A stretch of DNA of 64,000 nucleotides from Undaria pinnatifida (Eukaryota > Sar > Phaeophyceae > Laminariales > Alariaceae): contig JABAKD010000016.1 in the NCBI GenBank assembly GCA_012845835.1, positions 18,437,820 to 18,501,819 of the forward strand, in the 5' to 3' direction. Below, in pieces: positions 26,601 to 32,235 of this stretch (its first letter is position 1; every line of letters starts with the position of its first letter). The notes under the pieces were generated by a model, which saw only the letters and a list, made by a program, of their open reading frames with translations, searched no databases and was not told the DNA's origin. The translations under genes and the position numbers were made by a program.

Positions 26601-29600
26601 CAAAAGCAGTTATCTGCCTTCCAAATTCATCCTTCCGTCGATTAATCGTGTTCCTTGACCCTAGGAGCGTAGCGGGCTTAGCCGTTGCACGGACAGAGCT
26701 GAGGTGGTGAGCTTACCAGCAGATGGTCAAATAGATCACATGTATGACCCATAATGGGCATCCATGTAGGCATCAAGCAAATAGAGCAGTAGCCTGAAGG
26801 CAGACTCAGGATTAGGCGGCGATTCTCTGTCCCAGTGCTGTCTTTCGTAGTAGTAGTGTAGTAGCATATAACCTATACTAAATCAAAGAGCGTTTTCAAC
26901 CGCAGGATTGGAAATGGGAAAGCTCGTTTTTTTCTGAGAGTATTTACATGTAACATCAAAACCTGAAGATTTAAGCTCCCGTCCGAACCTCGCTATTATT
27001 TCAGTAAGCCACCCTCACCTTTCCGAAGAAGCACATCCCTATGTTGTTCCACAGCTGCGCCGAATTGGGCGTCTGAAAAATTAGAGGAAAGCGATAGGAA
27101 TAAACGGTACATCGGCGTGACGAATGCAACAAAGCGTGGTCGTCAGGGGACGTCCTGGGTACATTTCCGGGTTTCCTAGGTGGGTGGATATCGTATGGAT
27201 CTTGTGGCGGGTTACCGATGCTGGGGCTCAACTAATTCCCACCTTCGAGAGAGACGATACGGCATATTCTCCTATCTACAGAAGGCCCGGTTACATCAGG
27301 CGAAAGATTATTTTACTGCAAATAGTGACAAGTGGCGGGCAGGCAGTTTTGGGTGCGGTTAGTTGCGCCGGTTTGGCTACTGTGAGCGATCTGAATGACC
27401 GGAACGGGTGGCAAAACCTCCAATATTGCAACCATCACCGCGAGCCTCATTTTTTTGGTTACCTGCACAGCTGATACCCTGTACTTCACGAGCGCCGCAT
27501 CCACATCCTCATTATCTTGGATGATTGACCTGTGCGTTGCACCCGTCAATCCATGCACACTATAAGGTCAAAGAAATCTAATGAGAGGAAGTCAAAATGC
27601 TGCGCGAATGTGGGAGTCGGCTGTTTCAAAAGGTCTAACATCTTGTTCCTGCTTGGTTTATGGCCTTTGCCCGGCAAGGTAGTTCACAGTAGCGCACCAG
27701 AGCCCGGTTGGATTGGGTTGAGTTGGGTGGGTGGGTGGGTGGGTGGGTGGGTTCCCAATTTCAATACATCTCGAACGTCGTCTTACCCCGCAGCGAGGAT
27801 GGCTTTCGGGTCCCTCGGATCGTGCGTGAGAGAGTTACCCAGGAACTCGAACGCCTTTTCGTTGTCCCCCTGCTGGAGGTGGAGCAGCCCCACCGTCGTC
27901 AGAAGCTCGGGACTTTCGGGAGAAAATTCAAGAGCTTCCTGCGAGATCACGCAAGCGGGAATAAAGCAACAAGAGAGGGAAAACATTCGAGCTTGAGATA
28001 TGTATACTTACATGTTCCCGCGGGGGATATGTGACAGTTTCAGGCTTCAGACGGTGAAAGTGAAAACGCCCACAACACCGATTAGTTTCGTTTTCTTTCC
28101 CCTCCGTGGTTGAGCCATTTAGGGAGATCTGGCCTGTTGCGAGTAACATATCAAAAACGAGTCCGGTAAAAGCTGGGGACGTTAGCTGCAATGATTTAAT
28201 TTCAGTCACGACGCCTGATTGAATCTTGCGCGTGACGCGTCCATGATCGGATGCCTCGGAACCGAGATCAAGCGCGCGCACAAGCAGTCAACTTGGCCAG
28301 CTTGGAACGATATCGACGGGCGTATGGATGTCCAACGATGCACCTAACCCTTCAGTACGACACATACACGTGCACAAACCACCCAATCAAATCGAAACAG
28401 TGACAAAAGTCGCGAAGGGCTTCCGTCTAACTCTGGTGCGAAACACCGATTATGGTGCTTCAATGTAGCACGAAATCGGCAGCTTCTACGATACATTATC
28501 TTTCTATCACATCTAAGGATGCCTTGGAACCCTGATCAAAAACGCGCATACGAGCAGTCACCTTGGCCAGCTTGGAACGATTTCAACGGGCGTATGGATA
28601 TCCCATGATGCACCTAACCCTTCAGTTCAACACATACACGCGCACAAATTACCCAAACAAATCGAAATGGTGACAAACACAGCGAAGGGCGTCCGTCCAA
28701 CTCTGGTGCGAAACACCGAATATGGTGCGTCATTGCAGCACAAAATCGGCAGCTTCTACGATCTATGTTCTTTCCCCCTCATCTAATACCTGTGCGTTTT
28801 TTCGCCAGCTCCCTCCTTTCCTATAGCTCGGATCCGGAGTGCCATAGCAGACAACCTCTGCGGCACACTCACTACGGTGCACGCGTTCATTTTTATTGCT
28901 TGGAAGGTTGAGCATTTGCTTTCCAGGTCGACTGGTGTCGAATTTTGACATGGTGAGTTCTTGCTCCTACCTCGTACACGGTGAGGGCATGCATCGGCTT
29001 GCCCTGATGCCTGACAAGATATGATATGATATGATATAATATGTTATGATATGATGTGATATCTTGACTATTTCTCACCTCGTACACTGCGAGAGCTTCC
29101 ATCGGCTTGCCCTGAAGTCTGAGCACCTATTACGAAAATTTCACGCGAAAAGGAGAGTTGATGTTGTCATTGTTGCACCATAAGCACTGAGCTAGCAATG
29201 AAAAAGCACAACAACCACTGAGCAAGTAATAGCAGTCAGCAACAAAATAATGATCTGGGGTTCGACTGCTAGCTCAGTGGTTGCGTGGTATCTCTAATAG
29301 ACGTCGAGGCATAACTAACTCTGACCCGTATCTAGAGTTTTATACTGCACGAGGGGGACACAACTTGCCTTGCCCATGTGCAGAAATGTGGAATCGTGTC
29401 TGCTCACGGAGTTCGCCTGCTCAAAAGATTCCAGCGCCCGGTCGCACTGCTTAAGTTGGAGAAGGCACATCCCTCGGTGATGCCACACTTCCCAATCCTC
29501 TGTGTCGACCTACCGTGGACAAACAAAAAAATAATCGAAGTCGATGTAAGATACATCGGGGGCCAAGCATGCCGGTTGACGGCACTCTTGCTTCTCGACG

Positions 29601-32235
29601 GGGAGCCATGAAGCAACTTTACACAACAAATATGGCGACTTGCAAACATGAAATAATAACACAACCAGCGCCCACTCGAACTGCATGAGTTGGAGCAAGC
29701 CCAGCCCTCGCTGGTACCACACTTCCCGTTCCTCTATGTCGACCTACATTAAATGTCCAAAGCGCGTCATCAAGATACCACGGGGGACACCAAGATCAAA
29801 TACGTCGGTCGACGGCACTCTCGGCCGTTGGCAGACAACCGTCAAGGACAACCATCAAGGACAGCCGTCAAGGACAGCCGTTATGGAATTGCCCATACTG
29901 AAACTACAGGAATGCTAAGTCTAAAGAGGCCTTGGCACGTCAAACGTAGACCGTCAACCAAAACAGAGACCTCAGGGACAGTGCTCTCTTGGACGAAGCA
30001 CGATATGAGCGGAATGGAACCGCAAGCAAGCGTGTATACACGCGGCGTAGAACTTACCGGCATACTTTGTATACACCTGGTACAAGCGCACACTATACAG
30101 GCAGACCCTCCCCCCTCCCGGGACAAACTGAGGGCAACACCATACGCAGAGGAACCGTTAAACTTGCCAAGTGGCTGACAATAGCAACAAAATCAACTCA
30201 ACCTTTCTTTGCAGACTTGACGAACGTACGTTGGCGACAAACGACGAGATGCTCCTATATCCTGACAACCTCAATGTAAGCAGCCGATATGTATGGTTTT
30301 CAACATTGGGTTTCGCGCCAAGGGGGAGGGCGGGCGAAGACTGCTCACCCGCGTACGTGGAGGTCGCTTCTTCAGTCGTGGCACACAAACCTAACCCTAA
30401 CCCTAACTCCAACCCTAGCCCGGGCAGAGAATTCACCCCGACAGCTATATGTCACCGCCGTGAGTTCTGAATTTCCTGAAAAAAATTTGGACCACCTCAA
30501 GCATCGAACAACTTTTATTTCAGTATCTCACACGACATGATGTATCATACCTGATACCTGGTACCGGTATGTGTTTTGTGGTTTGAAGACACGGCCAAGT
30601 CTACTGTTGTATGCAGCAGGTACAGTTTTCAATGTTGGGTCTGGCGGCAGACGCGTGCTACGATGGAGGTAGAAATTTTCGTCTGAAATGGTTTCTGAAC
30701 GACGGGGCTCCTTAACCCAAAAAACCGTCGAAAATTGGATTTCGTTTTTGGCATGATTCTCGTCCTATACCTAGGCCATGGGACTTTTCATCCGGACAGC
30801 AGTTTTGTTTTTCTCCAAATCAGTTTTTGGGTTAAGAAGGACATGTCTTAAGCTCCGAAAGTCAGGAACCTCAGAAAAAAAGTGGTGCACCTCTACCGTA
30901 GCACGCGTCGGCAAGGGGGGGGGGGGACGAAGGTCTGCCCTCCCAACCGTGCACGTAAGATCTACGGTCGTCGTCTTACCTTGTTTGCTTCCTCGAAAAC
31001 GTCGAGAGCGGCCTTATGTTTGCCTAGGAGAGAGAGGCACCGCCCCACTTGCTTCACATTGCAAACGTTTTGTGGGTTGAGGCAAGTGGCCGCTTGAAAT
31101 AGCGTGAGAGCTTCGTGTATTCGACCCCTGGCGCGCATTATTTGGGCTGCAAAAAATGACCGGCGTCCAAGATAAAGTGGCACGACGGAAAGGGGTGGAC
31201 GGGGAGTTCTGTGAGGATAGTTGTTCAAATCATGTTTAACTAGTAATTAGTCTAGACTAGTCCTACAAAGTGGAAAACAAACAAAATTTCACGCCGAGAC
31301 TAGTAGGGCTTTGTCGTCAGAAAATCGATATCGGAAGCAGCCAAACGTGTACCAGTGGTACGTACAGTAGTGATCCCTCTGTATTGCCTGAATGTTTCAG
31401 CCGGGAGTACTGGCACTACAGCGGCAACCGGCACTACTCCCCACACTGCCGCTACTGGTGTTCCAAACACTGGCAAGCGATGCGAAGGCACTTACTGGTA
31501 GTGTATAGCGGGCAACCGACGCAATAGGGCGGCCTCTACTGTACTAACTGTAGTCGCGGTGTGCGTCGCGATGCGCGTATTATCATAGGACCTCAATTCC
31601 GTTGCGGCAATAAAAAATCGGTCGCAGAGGCAGGCAGACGCTCGTGGTGTGTCTGCTCGTAGTCGCGGTGTATCGTATGTCACGATGCATACGTATAATC
31701 GTAGTGTACGATGAGGGCACACGCATGCAATACCAGCACGAGTAGTTTGCGTAGTATTAGACTATAATCTCGGCGAGTGTTTGTTTCCACGGCAAATGAG
31801 CAAACGTGTCGTCACAATGCGAACGCGCCCGGACGAGGTGCGTGTGTTCTTTGTTTCTCTCTAAAGTACTTACTGCGGCCCAGCACATACATCCAGTGAC
31901 CGTGACGACTCTTCACCGTATAGTCTAGAGATACAACTTGTGTGGTCACAATCTTCGCGATAGAGTTACTAACATACCTGGCACATCGCAAACATTGGTT
32001 TGCCCATCCATGCTGGTAAAATTCGCTCACCCTTGACATAGATGGGATACTCCGCCATGCCGTCGCAATCCTGCAGCTGCTCCTGGATGATCTGCAGACA
32101 CTCCGTGTACTCCTGCCGGGCGAAAGACGAGAAGATGCGCCAGTTTTGGCGCTCTCTCATGACCCCACCTTCTTTGTCGGAAGGCTGATTCGCGGGAGAA
32201 ATCATGCTGCTTTTTGCGGGAGGAGGCAATGCCAT
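7135..32235 (-). CDS. BBS4: BBS4, TPR subunit of the BBSome (gene span, ten exons, C-terminus missing)
   Basis: BBS4 is a TPR-superhelix subunit of the BBSome, the coat complex that moves membrane proteins in and out of cilia. Ten exons were assembled: 32235-32031, 31146-30980, 29509-29369, 29126-29079, 27938-27787, 27529-27463, 27072-27019, 10304-10171, 8382-8277 and 7251-7135. Together they give 1,191 nt, or 397 codons without a stop. Every acceptor is AG; donors are GT except intron 3 (GC). Diagnostic blocks in family order are NWRIF...[90 protein letters not shown] and LNYAITLF. The animal protein is about 520 residues, so a C-terminal tail of low conservation remains unlocated below 7,135. 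Intact phases over 25 kb argue for a working gene. Exon boundaries are inferred, not confirmed by transcripts. Confidence 0.92.
7252..8276 (-). other. BBS4 intron 9
   Basis: 1,025 bp between exons 9 and 10. It holds a tandem duplication of 'ctataaaaatgagtgctgtgg' character at 7640-7690 and a CA/CAG-rich stretch at 7700-7830 that gives spurious open frames. No gene seen. Confidence 0.7.
8277..8382 (-). CDS. BBS4: BBS4 exon 9
   Basis: 106 nt. The first base completes a Ser codon split with exon 8 (AG|T), followed by 35 codons beginning [20 protein letters not shown]. The acceptor sits after a pyrimidine-rich CTCCCTCCCTCAG and the donor is AAG|GTAAGG. The segment matches the family block 'SAAINFQPK..ELYMLLAVALTNLED'. 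Confidence 0.93.
8757..9100. repeat. (ACCCG)n array
   Basis: Near-perfect ACCCG pentamers, broken by one ACCCA variant near 8833, one extra A near 8991 and a missing C near 9048. Units become irregular after about 9070. Confidence 0.95.
9173..9345. repeat. (ACCGC)n array
   Basis: Pentamers of ACCGC with occasional phase breaks (extra CC at about 9188 and 9297). It follows the ACCCG block through a roughly 70-bp zone of mixed units. Confidence 0.95.
9343..9712. repeat. (AACCG)n array
   Basis: Pentamers of AACCG, with scattered single-base losses that reset the phase near 9388, 9560, 9583 and 9643. This is the third block of the graded satellite inside element M3. Confidence 0.95.
10171..10304 (-). 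CDS. BBS4: BBS4 exon 8
   Basis: 134 nt, 44 codons plus two bases of a split Ser codon. Acceptor CACAG|GGT, donor TTCAG|GTCAGT. It encodes [19 protein letters not shown] followed by [20 protein letters not shown], one of the strongest BBS4 signatures. Its upstream neighbour exon 7 is 16.7 kb away, yet frame and phase match exactly. Confidence 0.94.
10305..13689. other. Intron 7 segment without recognisable gene
   Basis: It contains a GATC-rich segment at 10455-10565 that resembles segments at 13440-13620, 35460-35700, 36270-36300 and 38430-38600 (recurring 'gatctagatcat', 'cagatcat'). A short copy of a dispersed motif lies at 10763-10785 (CGTGGAAGTGTGGTGAGCTT, also at 33900, 34565 and 56222). 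Nothing coding was recognised. Confidence 0.4.
12313..12350 (+). repeat. Interstitial TTAGGG-like telomeric repeats
   Basis: Five to six units of TTAGGG, with TTGGGG and TTAAGG variants, running into GGGTCGGG. Similar tracts occur at 30388-30420 (CCCTAA strand) and 45727-45757. Confidence 0.75.
13690..14395 (-). mobile_element. Copia LTR-like copy L1
   Basis: Shares a chain of blocks with 14495-15020: 'gggcttgcccgtt', 'gagctgaggtggtg', 'cctgcttt/cg...ata cggcatga', 'atattgcag'. The last part (agtccacagtaatcaaa) matches the end of L3 near 21,545. It is diverged and probably an old copy. Orientation is inferred from the associated Gag-like and RNase H-side ORFs. Confidence 0.5.
14495..15020 (-). 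mobile_element. Copia LTR-like copy L2
   Basis: Its first 320 bp closely match 21215-21540 (shared 'cctacgaagcgtagaggg', 'ttgctcctggccaa', 'gaagaagcacaacgaggag', 'ccaacctatcactggaaacc') in the same orientation. The remainder matches L1. With L3 it could bound a Copia element of about 7 kb. Confidence 0.55.
15021..15839. mobile_element. Copia-derived non-coding segment
   Basis: Positions 15170-15420 match 26440-26640 (shared 'cattcagat/g...', 'catactag(g/a)caa', 'caaaggtc(a/c)a(a/g)aa', 'cagttacttgcct'/'cagttatctgcct'). In both places the match ends near a copy of the LTR-like sequence. It is probably the 3' untranslated region of the element, and no gene is seen. Confidence 0.45.
15840..16136 (-). 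pseudogene. Ty1/Copia pol remnant (RT-RNase H junction)
   Basis: An open frame of 98 codons carries [19 protein letters not shown] followed by [10 protein letters not shown]. This is the conserved stretch after the Copia reverse transcriptase palm ('YRxxVGSLMYLxxxTRPDI') leading into RNase H. The match breaks down after 'HWKTAAGI', and no YVDD motif, integrase or full RNase H is left. It lies in the minus orientation between L2 and L3, as expected for the 3' part of a Copia element whose 5' LTR is at 21.2-21.5 kb. Confidence 0.75.
16137..17298. other. Intron segment without recognisable gene
   Basis: No coding similarity on either strand. A 67-bp local tandem duplication with 'cgtacc...aaatataatactactggtactaac' lies at 17005-17105. 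Confidence 0.45.
17299..17978 (+). mobile_element. Family A repeat, copy A1 (complete)
   Basis: A 680-bp non-coding element found four times in the window (also 21724-21981 plus 25427-25871; 54419-55150 reversed; 63695-64000 reversed). Order: a (TTG)n run, 'ctcacattaactcgcataatc', a middle block with 'gcctccaccagaaa' and 'gggagtcag', a 140-bp polypurine tract, then a conserved right end 'cgctatcttgtgacggccatt' and 'gatgatggccagacc'. It has no terminal inverted repeats or ORF; its class is unknown. Confidence 0.7.
18002..18250. repeat. C-rich tract, (C6T)-like
   Basis: About 250 bp of almost pure C runs of 5-12 spaced by single T or TG on the plus strand. The minus strand is thus a dense series of G-runs with strong G-quadruplex potential. 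It abuts the end of the LINE coding region and turns its reading frame into a meaningless Gly/Arg/Glu-rich extension. Confidence 0.9.
18251..19710 (-). pseudogene. Non-LTR retrotransposon (LINE) reverse transcriptase, 5'-truncated and frameshifted
   Basis: Two overlapping minus-strand frames together form most of a LINE reverse transcriptase. The upstream frame (19710 to about 19190) has [17 protein letters not shown], then [14 protein letters not shown] and [16 protein letters not shown]. The downstream frame (from 19189) has the catalytic YADD at 19141-19130, then the thumb region and a basic C-terminus ([16 protein letters not shown]). A frame change lies near 19,190. The endonuclease and the N-terminal part of the reverse transcriptase are missing. 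It sits inside the presumed Copia element and is not expected to be functional. Confidence 0.85.
19711..20336. other. Intron segment without recognisable gene
   Basis: AT-richer sequence between the LINE remnant and the Gag-like frame. No domain or repeat recognised. Confidence 0.4.
20337..21164 (-). CDS. Gag-like coiled-coil ORF of the Copia element, with polyglutamine
   Basis: 275 codons, open from an ATG at 21164 to a stop near 20337; a second ATG (MPEGEV) is also plausible. The N-terminal half is highly charged and helical ([27 protein letters not shown]) and looks like a coiled coil. The C-terminal half is Gln/Glu-rich and includes 17 consecutive glutamines encoded by CTG units on the plus strand. 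I do not recognise a domain. Its position 50 bp inside LTR copy L3, on the same strand as the RNase H-side remnant, suggests a Gag gene. A host gene is less likely. No zinc knuckle is seen. Confidence 0.5.
20608..20657 (+). repeat. (CTG)n microsatellite
   Basis: About 16-17 CTG units (CAG on the coding minus strand), encoding the polyglutamine run of the Gag-like frame. Confidence 0.95.
21215..21570 (-). mobile_element. Copia LTR-like copy L3 (presumed 5' LTR)
   Basis: Matches 14495-14815 over about 320 bp with few differences, including the start of an AT repeat at 21320-21345. It lies immediately upstream (minus strand) of the Gag-like frame, as a 5' LTR would. L2 and L3 are in direct orientation 6.7 kb apart. 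Confidence 0.55.
21724..21981 (+). mobile_element. Family A repeat, copy A2, left part
   Basis: Matches A1 from the (TTG)n start to 'aactgactat', where A1 continues 'accgcttgcca'. Here the sequence jumps to a TRIM LTR. The missing right part resumes at 25427, so this copy has been split by foreign DNA with loss of about 6 bp. Confidence 0.75.
21982..22085 (-). mobile_element. TRIM remnant: LTR plus polypurine tract
   Basis: 84-bp LTR (TGTTAAGG...TATAACA) followed by CTCTCCCCCCC and TGAAACGGC. The same order is found in the complete TRIM at 46852-47265, where the C-run is the complement of the polypurine tract. This is therefore the 3' end of a minus-strand TRIM, truncated where it meets the NADAR sequence. 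Confidence 0.65.
22088..22490 (+). pseudogene. NADAR (YbiA-like) domain inside a Gypsy-type retroelement fragment
   Basis: NADAR-family proteins are N-glycosidases; YbiA-type members act on riboflavin biosynthesis intermediates and others on ADP-ribose-linked substrates. Visible blocks in family order from ATG 22109 are [40 protein letters not shown] and [20 protein letters not shown]. The final helix, [14 protein letters not shown], appears in another frame after a one-base slip in an A-run near 22,430. The N-terminal motif (around the usual 'LSNFYP') is missing because the sequence starts at the TRIM junction. About 1.3 kb downstream on the same strand is a Gypsy integrase. I infer that the domain belonged to the retroelement polyprotein, but simple juxtaposition is not excluded. 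Confidence 0.72.
22491..23763 (+). pseudogene. Retroelement region between NADAR and integrase, decayed
   Basis: Several overlapping Pro/Ser/Ala-rich open frames and no clear domain. Reverse transcriptase and RNase H, which should precede the integrase in a Gypsy pol, are absent. A possible relic of the protease region is the stretch [16 protein letters not shown] near 22,710-22,760; this is a guess. The 36-bp tandem repeat at 23222-23350 is listed separately. Confidence 0.45.
23222..23350 (+). repeat. 36-bp coding tandem repeat
   Basis: About 3.5 units with starts at 23222, 23258 and 23294. In one frame it encodes a 12-residue repeat of the type [12 protein letters not shown]; in another frame it encodes [12 protein letters not shown]. 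Unit length divisible by three keeps every frame open. Confidence 0.8.
23764..25500 (+). CDS. Ty3/Gypsy integrase fragment
   Basis: 578 codons open. The integrase proper spans roughly residues 190-560. A zinc-binding HHCC module is visible (H near residue 210, then CHLG, and CLKC about 30 residues later). The catalytic triad is D in [10 protein letters not shown]341 in LSDNGLQF and E377 in GGVEWLSH, with 35 residues between the second D and the E, as in retroviral-type integrases. A GPY/F-like module ([10 protein letters not shown]) follows. The first 120 residues show no similarity. From 25427 the frame reads into family A repeat sequence, so the last 25 residues are not integrase. No 3' LTR follows. 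It may be the donor of a non-autonomous element, since no reverse transcriptase is present. Confidence 0.85.
   Translation: MVSGPAGPLGHLAHEVQPRREFHGRSRPRRRRDPCSCRLAGPHRATTVRPRPRRAYMGTPLLRLTPSPGGTPTAYTRADALRNAAELRFADSVARYSHGDWKREQHAEPTCHAMMRYVSIGRPSVLPPDFLACYLSHKRPSLSDIQELAGKGRLHTTDDDIVLLVRNPTLPPTSSDKPNSVGRAACLLNDEPVRNYVPLLMRPWIMQACHSTASCHLGTTRTLRMLERFYWWIGMSVCTRWWLRHCLKCQTRKTPRLTVHWPIITMPLPEGPGIAVSVDYFGPLPVTPRGNTYILLFTDRFSRRADIFPVTAAEFTAEGTANILVNQYIPLWGCPRTILSDNGLQFCSKLSQAVYQLLGVHKLATSSYHPNCNGGVEWLSHTITQMLAMVINERQDDWDVHLPHVKFAYNNSVSAGTGLAPNEVHMGRLPRLPLTVFDRTGVVGHQSLTRDHLAYCDLATDRQKRANDIVRAHHALTVSHVNRRNSALADALRPAPNFIVGGWAWVYNSVSTIRQGVKANSDAKVLKAKLALNWTGPYKVLAVGPCSAAETPDGMPPKKDYHVYITRSIYHYAYARQA
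25427..25871 (+). mobile_element. Family A repeat, copy A2, right part
   Basis: Resumes family A at 'tgccacccaagaaagactacc'-type sequence (compare A1 at 17563) and continues through the polypurine tract (25505-25705) to the conserved right end 'cgctatcttgtgacggccatt'-like sequence. Together with 21724-21981 it forms one element interrupted by 3.4 kb. Confidence 0.75.
25872..26439. other. Intron segment, CAC/CAG-rich, no gene
   Basis: Contains a CCA/CAG-rich stretch at 26100-26230 and a GTACCTGGTAC palindrome at 25984. No coding similarity. Confidence 0.45.
26440..26830 (-). mobile_element. Copia 3'-region and LTR-like copy L4
   Basis: The left 200 bp match 15170-15420. The right part (from about 26,640) matches the start of L1: 'ccttgaccc', 'gcgggctt(a/g)(g/c)ccgttg', 'cagagctgaggtggtgag', 'gggcatccatg'. 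It is a fourth, diverged copy of the Copia family and lies about 440 bp downstream of the exon 7 acceptor side of the intron. Confidence 0.5.
27019..27072 (-). CDS. BBS4: BBS4 exon 7
   Basis: 54 nt, 18 codons, phase 0 at both ends. It encodes [30 protein letters not shown] is identical to the vertebrate BBS4 block. The acceptor is preceded by TTCCTCTAATTTTTCAG and the donor is AAG|GTGAGG. Confidence 0.96.
27463..27529 (-). CDS. BBS4: BBS4 exon 6
   Basis: 67 nt. The first base completes the Gly codon split with exon 5, followed by 22 codons ([20 protein letters not shown]..). It matches the vertebrate block '[21 protein letters not shown]'. Acceptor CGCACAG, donor GCAG|GTAACC. Confidence 0.92.
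27787..27938 (-). CDS. BBS4: BBS4 exon 5
   Basis: 152 nt, 50 codons plus two bases of a split Gly codon. It encodes [19 protein letters not shown], then [14 protein letters not shown] and KAILAA, colinear with the vertebrate sequence. Acceptor CTCGCAG, donor GCGGG|GTAAGA. A GTGG-type tetranucleotide repeat lies just beyond the donor at 27727-27752. Confidence 0.96.
27939..28970 (-). other. BBS4 intron 4 (remaining part) with a large tandem duplication
   Basis: The whole intron runs from 29078 to 27939. It contains the decayed exon copy at 28971-29018 and a duplicated block of about 270 bp at 28258-28790. No other gene seen. Confidence 0.7.
28258..28790. repeat. Tandem duplication, about 270 bp per unit
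   Basis: Units begin near 28258 and 28530 and share long blocks: 'cttggccagcttggaacgat', 'cgggcgtatggat', 'gatgcacctaacccttcagt', 'ctctggtgcgaaacaccga', 'aaatcggcagcttctacgat'. Differences are scattered substitutions, so the duplication is old but unmistakable. Confidence 0.9.
28971..29018 (-). pseudogene. Duplicated BBS4 exon 4 copy (4')
   Basis: 48 nt aligned without gaps to exon 4, about 38 positions identical by hand count. It translates [16 protein letters not shown] against [16 protein letters not shown] and ends in GAG|GTAGGA, a good donor. An ATATC/ATATG microsatellite has replaced the acceptor in phase with exon 4. The only nearby AG (TTGTCAG) would add the exon out of phase. It is probably decayed; a role as an alternative exon cannot be excluded. 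Confidence 0.75.
29079..29126 (-). CDS. BBS4: BBS4 exon 4 (48-nt micro-exon)
   Basis: 16 codons, phase 0 at both ends, encoding [16 protein letters not shown]. This fits exactly between MGK of exon 3 and EALEFSP of exon 5 (family: GKIHLLEGDLDKAIEVY). Acceptor TCGTAATAG, donor GAG|GTGAGA. Confidence 0.9.
29183..29285. repeat. Inverted repeats in BBS4 intron 3
   Basis: CACTGAGCTAGC at about 29187-29198 is the exact complement of GCTAGCTCAGTG at about 29267-29278. CAACCACTGAGC near 29211 is the complement of GCTCAGTGGTTG near 29271. A hairpin is possible within the 242-nt intron. The right arm resembles a tRNA D-arm (TAGCTCAGTGGTTG), but no full tRNA is present. Confidence 0.6.
29369..29509 (-). 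CDS. BBS4: BBS4 exon 3
   Basis: 47 codons, phase 0 at both ends, encoding [19 protein letters not shown] followed by [10 protein letters not shown] and [10 protein letters not shown]. The acceptor follows TTTTTTTGTTTGTCCACGGTAG. The donor reads AAG|GCAAGT, the classic consensus of a GC-AG intron; a GT at that position would not otherwise give a frame-consistent junction to exon 4. Confidence 0.93.
29665..29743 (-). pseudogene. Truncated duplicate of BBS4 exon 3 (3')
   Basis: 79 nt, about 64 identical to the first 79 nt of exon 3 by hand alignment, with its own acceptor (TTAATGTAG|GTCGAC). It translates [19 protein letters not shown]. Similarity ends abruptly after GCGCTGG, so the second half of the exon and its donor are missing. 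It lies 234 bp upstream of exon 3. Confidence 0.8.
29744..30979 (-). other. BBS4 intron 2 (upstream part)
   Basis: No gene seen. It contains a telomere-like CCCTAA tract at 30388-30420, a GTACC palindrome near 30556, a G-run at 30918-30927 and short 'gtcaaggaca' tandem units at 29840-29880. Confidence 0.6.
30388..30420 (-). repeat. Interstitial CCCTAA-like telomeric repeats
   Basis: CCTAACCCTAACCCTAACTCC and further degenerate units on the plus strand; see also 12313-12350 and 45727-45757. Confidence 0.7.
30980..31146 (-). CDS. BBS4: BBS4 exon 2
   Basis: 167 nt. Two bases complete an Ala codon split with exon 1, then 55 codons include [20 protein letters not shown] and [17 protein letters not shown]. 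Acceptor TTTTTTGCAG, donor AAG|GTAAGA. It corresponds to the vertebrate block '[39 protein letters not shown]'. Confidence 0.96.
31147..32030 (-). other. BBS4 intron 1
   Basis: 884 bp; a second donor-like site (CAG|GTATGT) occurs 49 nt inside. Using it would add codons absent from the family and break the phase with exon 2. No other feature. Confidence 0.7.
32031..32235 (-). CDS. BBS4: BBS4 exon 1 (start codon)
   Basis: 68 codons plus one base, from ATG 32235. After an unconserved leader of about 28 residues comes the first BBS4 block: [20 protein letters not shown] and IIQEQL, ending YPIYVK (vertebrate '[31 protein letters not shown]'). Donor AAGG|GTGAGC is the only one that joins exon 2 in frame. 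An internal Met at residue 11 is an alternative start. Confidence 0.9.

Larger units (their letters stand above)
10305..27018 (-). other. BBS4 intron 7 (16.7 kb), filled with retroelements
   Basis: The donor after exon 7 is AAG|GTGAGG and the acceptor before exon 8 is CACAG. The intron contains Copia LTR-like copies, a Gag-like ORF, a LINE remnant, family A repeats and a Gypsy/NADAR fragment, all listed separately. It is more than ten times longer than most other introns of this gene. Confidence 0.85.

Noticed and set aside
29260-29340. tRNA gene suggested by TAGCTCAGTGGTTG
   Set aside because: There is no T-arm, acceptor pairing or anticodon arm at the right distance; it is explained as one arm of an inverted repeat.
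31982-32030. Use of the CAG|GTATGT donor to extend BBS4 exon 1
   Set aside because: It would insert about 16 residues not found in the family and join exon 2 out of phase.
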